Shown: positions 1 through 12,000 of the stretch, in pieces | Layout of the letters: each line of letters starts with the position of its first letter | Position numbering within the stretch: position 1 is the first letter of the stretch | Origin: Bacteroidota bacterium | GTDB lineage: Bacteria; Bacteroidota; Bacteroidia; Chitinophagales; Chitinophagaceae | Assembly (NCBI GenBank): GCA_013288445.1 | Contig: JABDBX010000003.1 | Coordinates: 1-59,771, forward strand | Reading direction: 5' to 3' | DNA: 59,771 nucleotides | Made by a program: the position numbers and the translations under genes | Notes under the pieces: generated by a model | Databases searched by the model: none | The model's input: the letters and a program-made list of their open reading frames with translations, nothing else | What the model was told of the DNA's origin: nothing

Positions 1-3000
1 TTGTATAGCTGAACGTGTAGGTGCCGTTGACGAGCGAGCTGCCGATAGTAAAGTTAGGTGTACCGCCAGAGCATATGTCCGTACCGGTAACATTGAAGGT
101 AGTCACGTTAGGGTTAGGATTTACAGTTACTGTAGTGGTAAAGTAATTAGCATTGGTACAATTATTACCTGGCGTGCTTACTGTTACCGAGTAAACTTGT
201 GATGATGGCGAGCCTACTGCTGTTGGTATAGCTGAAACCGTAGCGTCTGTTTCTGTGCCGCTGATAATACCAACACCAGACCACGAATAAGTGTATGGTG
301 GGTTACCGCCTGAAGCATTTGCCGGGATATTTACTGTGCCGGTCAAACATACAGGACCACCTGGGATCGGGTTGGCTGTTGGCACTGCGTTTACAGTTAC
401 TGTGATCGTGTAAACACCGGAGGTACAACCTGCACCTGTGCTGCTCAGTGTTACCGAATAGGTGGTAGTTGTAGCAGGCGATACCGTTGGGTTTTCGCCG
501 CTTGGTACGCTGCCCGTTGAGGCTGCCCAACTGTAGAAGGACGTATAGAGATCGTTAACTACGATGGCTGATGTACCGCCATTACATATCGGGTTATCGC
601 CAGAGGTAAGCGAGGTAAGACCTGAAGATGTAGGAACGTTGTTCACTGTTACCGAAGCAGAACCAGACAATGGAACTGTGCAGGATGGCGTAGCAGCATA
701 GGCAATGTTCAGCAGGTTGACGGTACTGGTGACTAAAGTGAAATCACTTGAATAAGGAACTGTAAATGTGCCGCCTGCGAAATCAGATGCTACAGTTAAT
801 GTAGCAGTATGCGAAGTACCGCTGTTTACGTTGTAGGATACCGTATAAGTACCGGCAAGCAGGCTGCCTGCTGTAACCGTAACGGTAGCACCCGTGCCTA
901 CACACACTGTGTTGCCCGCGCCTGTAAGGCCGGAAGCCTGTGGCACTGCATTAACAGAAACAGTAATTGGCGTTGCGGGGTAGCTGGTACAGCTATTGGC
1001 ATTGGTAACCGTTAAACTGCCGTTGTAGTTGCCTGTTGCATCTGTTGAAGGAGCAGTGATATTTATTGAACCCGATGTGCCGCTCACAGAACCTGTGCTG
1101 CTGCTGCCGATCAATGGAGTAGCATCTGTCCAGGCTATGGTATAGCCGGTTGGTGTGTTTGCAGTACCGGAGTAGTTAAAGGTTGCAACGCCGCCTGCGC
1201 AGGTGCTTGCCGCACTGTTGCTGAGCGTAATGGTTGGCAACGGATTAACAATAAGCGTGAGTGTAAATGTTTGTGGACACGTTGTGGCGCTGTTAGTAAC
1301 GGTAAGCGTGCCGGTGTAAGTAGCTGCTGCCGTAGCTGCAGGAACTGTAACCGTAAACGCACCGCTGCCCGATGCAACGCTGCCCGATGATGTGGACGGA
1401 CCGCCTGCGCTCCAGCTAAGTGAATAAGAGGCCGCAGCTGAAAGACCAGTATAGCTATAGTTTACGTTATCTGAGTGCACAGGATCTGTACAGAGAGTGT
1501 TAGTAGTACTTACACTACCAAACGATGGCAGCGGGTTCACGGTTAATGTGCCTGTAGCATGTATGGATACCTGACAGCTCGATGCATCTGATGTGATGTT
1601 GTTGAGCGCAAGCAATGTATGACCTGAATTAGCCAGCAAAGAACCTGGTATAGTTAATGTGCCGGTGTGGCTTGCAATAGTCACTGAAGCGGTATTTACC
1701 GGGTGCGTGTTAGGCGAACCTAATGCATAAGTAAAGGTATAAGACCCATCAGCAAGGCTGCTAGCTGTTACAGTAACATTTGTGCCATAGGTAGCACAAG
1801 TAACCGCACCGGTAGTGGTAACCGTACCTGCAACAGGCGATGGGTTAACCGATACCGTAATAGCCGTGCCTGGGTTGCTTACGCAACCAGTAACCGTATT
1901 GGTAACCGTTACTGTACCTGTGTACTCACCAGCAAGGGTAGTAGCTGCATAAGTAGGCACATTTATAAAGCCGCCACCGAGGCTTGAAGTAGTAGGAGAT
2001 GTAAAGCCATTGCTTACTGCCGTAGGATCCCATGTAATGGTATAAGTATTCGGTGAGTTAGTAGTGGCTGAGTAAGTTAATGAACTTGGCACCCCGGCAC
2101 ATACTGTACCTGCATCTGTACCATCAAGTGTGATGGTAGGGAGGGCATTTACGCTTACACTTACAGTAGAATATATGCCACTTGAACAACCCACGCCGGC
2201 GGTACTCACGGTAACCGAATATGTAGTAAGGCCGGTAGCAGGTGGCGTTACATTTGTAGGATTAACCGATGCAGAACTGATATCCGTAGTAGTAGGACTT
2301 GTCCAGTTGAACGTGTAGCTGCCATCGCCCCCTGTTGCGGCCGCCTGAAGTTGTGCCGTGCCACCAAGACAGATATCAGTGGGCGAAGTAATATTGAGTA
2401 CCGATGTAATGCTTGGTACCGTATAATTAGTAACCGTTGCCGTTGCGGAAAGTGGCGAAGTACATGACGTGCTTGATGAGTACGCAATGTTATCCGCAGC
2501 AATTGTGTTGGCACCGGTGGTAACAAGATCCCCGGTAGGGACTGTAAAAGTGCCGGTACCTGGAGTACCCGAAGTAAATGTCATAGTTGCAGATAAGCCG
2601 GATGCGCTGCCTGTATGGTAGGTAACAGTGTAGGTGCCGGTTGCCAACGAAGTTGATGTGACAGTAACCGTAGCATAGGTACTTGCACAAACAGAATTGC
2701 CAGACATGTGGAAATCCGTAACTGCAGGCACAGGGTGGACCGTATAATTTACACCTAACGGAAATGATGAGCAACCTGCTGCCGAAGTCATGTTCACTGT
2801 ATAATTCTGTGTTTCGTCAGCAGAACCTGTATTGGTAAGCACATCTGTTATTGTACTGCCGCAAGATGAACTGCAATTATGCGCGCCTGAAACGTCGGCT
2901 CCGTGACTGAGCGCCAGCCATGAGAACGTTGTGGTTCCTGCAGTGCTTGCTGTAAGCGCGATATTTACCGCGGCGCCGCTACAGCCAGATGGGCTTGTAG

Positions 3001-6000
3001 AGGATGTAAACGTTGGCACCGGATTTATTGTCACCAGGGCGGTTGCCGTGTTGGCACAAGATGTAGTAGCATTATGGAAGCTCACAGTGACCGTATAAGT
3101 ACCTGCGGTGCTTAGCGTATTAACTATCTGGCCGGAACCGTTGATGCTCAAGCCACTGGCTGGTGATACACTAAAACCATCAACCGTAACTAATCCGAGG
3201 CCAATCGGGTTAAGAGTGGTAGTAAAAAGCTGGCAGGATGGATTGCTGCTATAGCTGTAAGAAACTGTCGGTAGCGGGTCAACCGTCAGGGTAATATTGT
3301 ACGTAGTGGTACAGCCCGAGGTAGCGTTCTGTAGCGTTAATACACCGCTATAGTTATTTGCCGCAGTGTTAGCAGCAACCGTTACAGCTATCGGAGAGGA
3401 GGGAAGCGTAGTGAATGATGACACATTTGTAAGGTGACCTGATGGCAACCATGTAAGAGTGTATTTGTCTGCATTTACAGCGCTCGTATAAGCGTAATTC
3501 TCTGTGTGGCCCGATGAGGCATCGAAACACAATTCATTGCTGGTATTGCTCAAAGTGAATGATGGCACAGCGCCTACATTAAATGTAGTTGTATTGCCGC
3601 TATTCAAATAGCTGATACAACCCGACTCATTGATGTAATTTACCGTAACGGTCTCACCTGTAGTGGGCGTAGTAAGGTTGCCGGAAACAATAATGAAACC
3701 ACCAACGCCGGTTGAAGCTGTATAAGTGCCTGCATTGGGCGCGGAAAGCGTATAGCCAACGCCAAAGCCTGAGTAATCAGACAGGCCGCCATTTAATGTT
3801 ACTCCAGAACCCGAAGCACATGCATTGGTAGCTGATATGGACGAAAGGCTTGTGAGCCCCGCACGTGCGTTGGATATAGTGAAAAATGCATTGGAAGTAT
3901 AGGTAATAGTGCTGCCGGTATAATCTGTACCCTGTGTGGCTGTGCAACCGGTAGCTGAGCTGGTAATAGCTGTAATGTCTATTGTAGTTGCGCCAAGACC
4001 CAAGGCGCTGAGGTCAGACGATGGGATAACCATAGTACCCGCGCCGCCAGAAATAAGTACTGTTGCGGTATGACCTGTAAATGATGATGAGCCTCCGCTG
4101 CCAGTCATATTGTAAGTAAAGGTGTAAGTGCCGTCTGTGAGGCCGCCGCCCGAGCTAACGCTAAGGTGCTGCTCTGAATAAGTACCCGCGCCACAGATAC
4201 TATTAAAAGCCGCATCAATGGTAAGACCGGCAACTGTAGGCGGTGCGGTAACGTTAATTGTAGCCGTGCTGCTGCTTAGTGATGAGCTGCAGGTAGTGGT
4301 ATGGTTGGCTATGGAAAGTATATTAATAGTATTGCTGGTGCCCGTAAGCGATGCATCAGGTACCGTGAAGAAGCCCACATTGCTGGTTACATTCAGAGTT
4401 GCAGTTGCTGTAGATCCGCCACCTACGTTATAGGAAACATCGTAAGCGCCATTAGCCAGACTTGATGCTGTTACGTTAACTGTGCCATCTATATGCGCAC
4501 ACTGTGTAGAACCAGCGAAAACCGGTGGTATGGTAGCTACATCTGGTAACGCATTCACGGTTACCGTGTTTGTCGCAGTGCCAGTGCAGGACGAGCTGCC
4601 ATCGGTGAGTGAAACAGTAACCGTATAGGTGCCAACAGCGCTCAGATCCTGGGCAATGGCCCCGGATGTAGGATCAATAACCAGCCCGGAAGGTGCGGCG
4701 CTATACCCGGTAACAGATGCCGTTGTAGTTATCGTTGGGTTCACTGTAGTAGCCGTCTGGCAAAGAGAAGACGGTGTGCCATAATTAAAGGTAGTTGCTG
4801 TAGGTGTTGCATTTACACTGATTGTGGCAGACACGCTGGAGAAAGTAGAGGTACAAGCCGTGCTGCCGTTGGTTATAGAAAGGAAGTTGACTGTGTTACT
4901 GCCCGGAACAAGGGAGCCGGAAGCAATAGTAATAAAACCTGTGCCACCGGACGATGATGTAACCGACCCGCCGGAAGACTTAATATGCGGGAAGGCGCTG
5001 CCACCGCCACCTACGTTTTCGGTAATAAAATAATCAGCGTCAGCAAGCGAACTGGACGTGATATTGACAGTGCCGGTTATGCCTGCGCACTCGGTGCTGC
5101 CCGCAATAGTGAAGGTGCTTATATCAGGTACCGGGTTCACCGTAAGTGTTACTACCGTCTGGGTGGACGTACAGCCACCGGCATTAGACACCGTTACAGA
5201 ACCTGTGTAAACAGCCACTGGAGTATTTGCGGGAATTGAAAAATCCACAGAAGACCCGAGCATAGCATTGGTTTCATTTGTGGGACCTGATGGGCTCCAC
5301 GTCAATGTGTAATGATTGGGCAAACCCGAGGTTGAAGACAAGAAGTAGCTGACGGGAGTAGAAGAAGATGCATTGAAGCACCTTGCTGTTGAACCGCTTG
5401 AAAGCAAAAATGTGGGTAATGGATTTACAGTTAGTGTGTTCGTTGCAATTGACGGCGAACTGGAACAGCTTGTCGTTGGATCTGTGATGCTATTAATACT
5501 TATAACAGGGCTGCCGGCGGTACCGAGCGTAAGGCCAAACGTACCCGAGCCGCTGCCGAAGGCAACGCTCGAAGCCGTTGTTGGGCCGGATGCATCTGGC
5601 GAGCCTACCGAATAAGTAATATTATAAGCGCTGCCTGTAAGACCGCTTCCGCTAACCGTAATTGTGGAAGACTGCCCCGCGCATACCCGAGTGCTGGATA
5701 CGGTAAGACCAGACACATTAGGCGTTGGATTGACGGTTAAAGTAAGTGTATATGCATTTGTACAGCCAGTGCCAGCATCGCTGATGGTGAGCAGCCCGGA
5801 ATAATCATTTACCGAGGTACCGCCGGGTACATCTTCATTTATTGTGCCGCCGGTAGAACCACTTGTTAATGTGCCCGAAAATCCGGTCACATCGCTGAGG
5901 CCGCTGGCGCCAGGGGTCCAGGCCAGGTTATAAGTTAAAGCGCCGGCGCCGGACGTAGCAGAATAGGCATACCCTGCCGTATTGTCGGCGGTAGAACTAT

Positions 6001-9000
6001 GACAAAATACCTGGCTGGTATTGGTTAATGTTATTGTTGGCAATGCGTTTACCGTTACCGCTGTTGTTGCGGTATTCACACAGCTATTAGCATCATTGTA
6101 GGTAACGCTTACGGTATAAACACCTACACCGGCAACGCTGGCCGTGAATGACCCATCAGTGCCGCTTAGCCCCGAAGTACCGGGGCTGCTGCCGTCTGAA
6201 TTAAATGTATAGGAACCGCTGCCACTTAAACTAACGCTAACCGGGCTGGCAGAAGAAACGCAGAATGGGTTGCCTGCATAGCTGGCGGTTGCTGTGGGTA
6301 ATGGGTTCACCGTAATTGTGGTTACCACAGTAGCCGCACCTGTGCAGCTAAGCGCACTTGGCGTAGCAGTAATAGTAGCTACAGTTACAGAAGCCGCTGT
6401 AGCGGTAAACGCTGGTATATTGCCAGTGCCGCTTGTTGTGCCAAATCCAATATCACTTGAAGATGTCCAGGTAAAGGTTGTTCCCGTATTTGCGGGGTCA
6501 ACGAAGTTAATTGCTGATGCCGATGTGCCACTGCAATAAGCAGCACCGGTTATTGTATTTACCGTTGGCAATGGGTTTACTGTCAATGTAAGCGTAGCGA
6601 TAGTTGACGAGCATGGGCCGGCACCATCAGGGTCATTCGTTGTTAATGTAAGCGTAACCACTGTTTGAGTACTGGTTGCCGAATTTGGTGTGTAAGATGT
6701 AGCTGTGATATCAGAGGCGGGCGAGTATGTACCGCCGGCGCCGCCATCGCTCCACGTGGCGCTTGACGCGCTGCCGCCTACGCTGCCCGAAATATTTACC
6801 GAATTACCAACACACACAGCCGTAGCGCTCGAAGAACTTGAATAAGAGATAGTCACCAGGCCATCGCCTGTGTTACCGGTGCTGGCAGATGTGCTGGTTG
6901 CACCTGTAAAATACGAGCCCCCACCGCCGCCGCCGCCATGGTGAATGCTTGAGGTATTTTCGCCACCGGCCCCACCTGAATAGCCGCCGCCGCCGCCGCC
7001 GCCGTTACCGCCAGAGCCACCGCCGCCGAATCCACCTACGGCTGTGAAAGTTGCAGGGCCTCCTCCACCATCGCCGCCATTGACAAACGAAAAGCCGCCA
7101 GGTCCCACACCCGAACCACCATTACCGGTTAGCCCACCGCCGCCGCCACCAGCGCCGCCGTCGCCACCGACAATACCACCGGGCCCACCTGTTCCGCCGC
7201 CGCCCGCCGCACCCCCTGTTCCTACTGCAGGGTTACCAGCGCCACCAGAATTTCCTGTCTGGGCATTCTGGCCGGCAAAATCTTCTAAACCTGCTCCGCC
7301 GCCACCACCGGCTATAATAAGTGGCGCGTTTGAACTGGTGGTTACAAACGAGCCACCACCACCACCTGCATGGGGCGTGCCGTCTGACGCATCAGTTATA
7401 CCCTTCTGACCAACGAGGACATTAAGTACCTGGCCGGGTGTTACAGAAATGTTACCCTGTATTATAGCGCCCGAACCACCGGCAAAAACACCTCCAAAAT
7501 TGTCAGTTCCGCCCGAGGCTCCTTTTGCGAGCACGGTGAGTTGGGTTACGCCGGCCGGTACTGTATAATTTACAATACTGCCGCTATAATTTAGTGTAGT
7601 TGAGCCCGATGATACAAAAAGTGCGGTTGCTGTGGCCGCTGGATTCACGGTTACGGTGGTAACTCTCGTGGCCGCGCCTGTACAGCCATTAAGTGCAGGC
7701 GTAGCAGTAATAGTTGCCACGGTTACCGAAGCCGCTGTAGCGGTAAACGCGGCTATATTGCCCGTGCCGCTTGTAGTGCCGAAGCCAATATTACTTGAAG
7801 ATGTCCAGGTAAAGGTTGTTCCGGTATTTGCGGGGTCAACGAAGTTAATTGCTGATGCCGATGTGCCACTGCAGTAGGCCATGCCTGTAATCGTGTTTAC
7901 CGTTGGCAATGGATTTACGCTAACTGTAGCTGTATTGCCGCTCAATGACGAACTGCAGCCGGTAAAATGGTTGGCTACGGAAAGTATATTAATGGTATTG
8001 CTGCCCAAAGCCAGAGACGTGTTAGGTACCGTAAAGAAGCCGGTAGTGCTGCTGATTACAAGTGTTGATGTGGCTGTAGAGCCACCACCCACATTGTACG
8101 ACACATCATAAGTACCATTCGCCAGGCTCGAAGCTACAGTTACTGTACCGTCTGTACCATGGCATACGGTATTACCTGTGCCGCTAAATGAAGTAAGTGT
8201 TGGTAGTGGATTAATCACTAATGTTGCTGCTGCTGCATTAGAACAGTTGCCATCAGAATAAGTTATGGTAATCGTATAACTACCAGGGCTGCTACCCGAA
8301 AGGGTAACAGCACCGGTGGATCCATTCAGATTTAAAGTACCAGCACCGCCGGTTTTTACATACGATACACTCGTAAGCGTTGGCCCCGAAAGCTGGCTGA
8401 TAGACAACGTACCCGATGAAGCCTGGCACACGGGGCTGGCAGTATAGCTAAACGTAGCTACAGGCAAAGGGTTAACGGTTAGGTCAAATGTAGCAGGGGC
8501 ACTCTGGCAGGTGGTGGTACTATTTGATAAGACCAAAGTATTGCCGGTATAGTTTGTACCAGAGCTTCCAGGGCTGAAGGTAGATATAGCAATGGGCCCG
8601 CTACCTGCGTAAAATCCAGAAGTTACATTTGTAAAACCAGCAGCACCGGCAGCGGTTGAGTAGCTAATACTATATTTGTTCGCTGTAGCGCCGCCTGGTG
8701 TAAGGGTAAGGGTGCCACCGGAAGAGCCCACGCATATTGCCCCGGATGGGGTGCCGGTTATTGTTGGCACATCGTTTATTGTAAGAGAGAAACTTGCTGG
8801 TGTGCTGGAACATCCGGTGCTTGAAATGATCCCAACTATTGTACCTGGATAAGTGCCGGCAGCAGGGGAACCCGTTAAAGTTAAAATAACCGGCCCGCTT
8901 AAAACAGCATTACTAACATTGCTAAACCCGCCCGATGTAGCGGTCACAGAATAATGATCGGGGGCGCCTGCGGTGCTATAGTTAAACGATGCAGTAGCAT

Positions 9001-12000
9001 CGCCGACACATGCAAGGACGAGACCGGGTATGATTACCGGCAATGGATTTACGGTTACTACCGCCATACTTGTACTGCTGCATGTTCCGTTGTTGAAGGT
9101 CACCGTAACAGAATAAGTCCCGGCTGTACTATGGCCTACATCAATTGCCCCGGATGAGGTATTGAGGCTTAAACCGGAGGATGGCGTAACGCTATAGCTT
9201 GTTACTGTAACCGAGCCTACGCCAGTCGGGTTTACCGTTGTAACTGTTTGGCAAAATGGATTACCTGAGTAGCTAAGTGTTGCCGTTGGCAATGCATTTA
9301 TAGTTACCGTGGTGGCTGCGGTACTCACACAGCTGTTTGCATCAGAGTAGGTAACCGCAACGGTATATGAATTTGCAGGAATTGCGCTGAGGTTTATATT
9401 GCCGCTACCTGTGCCGGTTGCGGTAAATCCGGCTGCTGAAGTGGGGTTGAGCGTGGCTGAAGCTAACGTATAAGTGCCAGACGAGAAAGTGACACCTTCA
9501 GTTGTGCTGCTTGTTGTATTACAGAACGGATTGCCTGTGTAGCTGATCGTCGCGGTGGGCAATGCGTTTATAGTTACCGTCGTGGTAGCTGTATTATTAC
9601 ATGTAGTTGCATCTGAGAAAGTGACGGTAACTGTATAAGTACCTGCCGTGCTCAGGTCCTGCGCGATAGCGCCGGTTGTAGCATCAATAACTAACCCACC
9701 CACTGTAGCAGTATAGTTTGTAGCTGACGCGCCACTTGATAACGATATTGTTGGGTTAACTGTTGTGGCCGTTTTACAAAAGGCGGGAGTAGTGCCATAG
9801 TTAAATGTCGTTGCAGTAGGCAGTGCATTTACCGTAACAATTGTAATCGCGGTTCCGCAATTAAGTGAATAAGTTATTGCGGCTGTCCCGGTCGTTACCC
9901 CGGTTACTGTAACAGTAGATGTTGCAGTGCCTGTAAGCGTCACATTAGAACTTGAAGTGGCCCAGGTGCCGCCGCTTACACTATTGTTAAGCGTAGTGGT
10001 CCCGGTTCCGCATATATTCGCTGTGCCGGTATTGGTTGCCGCAGGCAGTGTGAGCGAAATGGAACTACAGCTACCTACTGCGCCGGTCTCATAGTTGGAT
10101 GTGCTACCTGTAAGCGCGAAATTATTTAATGTTCCGCAATAGCCGTTGCCGGAGTAATCAATGGCATTGGCCACAGACGTGTTGGTGCCGGCCGCTGTAC
10201 CTTCGTTAAAACGATAGTAGGCAACTAAGCCCGATTGCTGCGGTACATCACAATTCATATTGTCTTGTATCTCCATCTGGGTGCGCGATGTGTTCCAAAC
10301 ACGTACTTCGTCTATATCCCCAGGCCAATATTCGTCAACCCCACTATTACTATAGCCGATTTCAAATGGAAGCCCTGTAGCCGAAGATATGCCAGCGCCC
10401 ATATTAGAAACAAATACGCCGTTTATGTAAAGTGCCACATCACTGGTGCTATAAACCATTGCAATATGATACCACACTCCCTGTGTGAACGAATAAGGAA
10501 CGATTCCGATTGAACTTCCATTCCAAATGGCAATTAAACTCAGTGTTGAACCTATATGGAAACTGTATCTCGTGCTGCCACTGGGATCTCTCATTGCCAG
10601 AAATGCAGGCGAATGCGTGACAGAACCTAACGCCCAGTTTGGCCTCACCCATGCTTCAAGCGTTCCTGTGCTTGTTTCAAAAGCAGTATTATTAGCTACC
10701 GACACATAGTCATCCGTCCCGTCAAAATCCAGGTCAGCGCCTGGGGCCAGTACATTCACTGTGGTTGTGGCGGCGCAGCTACCAACAGTGTAAGATATTA
10801 CAGAAGTACCTGTTGACAAGCCGGTAACAATACCCGAAGACGGGTCTATTGTACCTACAGCAGTACTCACAGACGACCATGTGCCGCTACCTATGGCATC
10901 GGAAAGGGTGGTGGTAATGGCGGTGGAAAGGGTAGTGTTGCCCGTGATTGTGGCCGGTGATGCAGTTACGGAAACCGTAATTGTGGCTGTGACAGTATTA
11001 GAACCATCCGATACCGTCACGGTAAATGGATCGGTCCCTGTAAAACCTGAATTAGGCGTATATGTTAGCCCTGTAGGTGCTGTAAATCCGGAAGTGAAAC
11101 TTGTAGAATAAGAACCTCCAACCGTAGCTGTCGAAAAACCTCCCAAAGTACCATTAGACGGTACAGATGCAATTGTCCAGGTCAAAGTGCCTGAAGCCTG
11201 GGCGTCAAAAGTATTTAGTAATGTATTTATAGAAAAAGCGCCAGCGTTTTCACATGCCGGTAAATTACCGCCCCCGCAATAGAAATTCAGCACCCCTCTT
11301 ATTCTATTATTATTATTGTCTGAAATATATACGTTGCCGCCAGGAGCAACTGCAATACCTAAAGGCCCACTGAATTCTACGGAAGCAGATGTTGCCGAAC
11401 TGCCATCACCACTAAAACCCGCAGCGCCAGAATTACTAAAATTTCCGGCAAAAGTGCTGATATTCCCGGAGGTTCTGTCCACATAGCGTATTACATTAGC
11501 GCCCTGGTCAGATATATACATATTATTTGAGGCGTCAAAAGCGATATTGTTAGGATTATTCAGCGATGCGCTTGATGCAGGACCGCCGTCTCCACTATAT
11601 CCTCCGGTACCATTTCCTGCAGCGATCGTAGGTGAAATAAAAGCGCCGGGGGTACTTGTTGGTGCAGCTTGTCCTACATAATTACCAGTACCACCAAATT
11701 CATAAATATTGCCGGCATTATCAAACCATATGTCAACCGCTTGAAATGGCAAAGAAGGGCTATGGATGTTGCCTGTACCGGTAGGATTATCTACATAATA
11801 TACCGAACCAGTATTAGATTCCCCATACCATATATTTCCAGTGGTTGGATCAACTGCTATGTTCCCAATTCCAGAAGGTAACATGCCGGCCGTAGCCGGG
11901 CCACTCGTTGTGCCATGGCCGCCACCACCACTAGCTCCATTTCCTGCGACTGTGGTAATAGTACCTGAAGAAATGTTAACTGCCCTTACGTAAACGCCGC

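Noticed and set aside
7044-7409. Proline-rich 121-aa plus-strand ORF (PPPPSPP...)
   Set aside because: It is the antisense of the GGC/GGT-rich codons of the glycine-rich domain.
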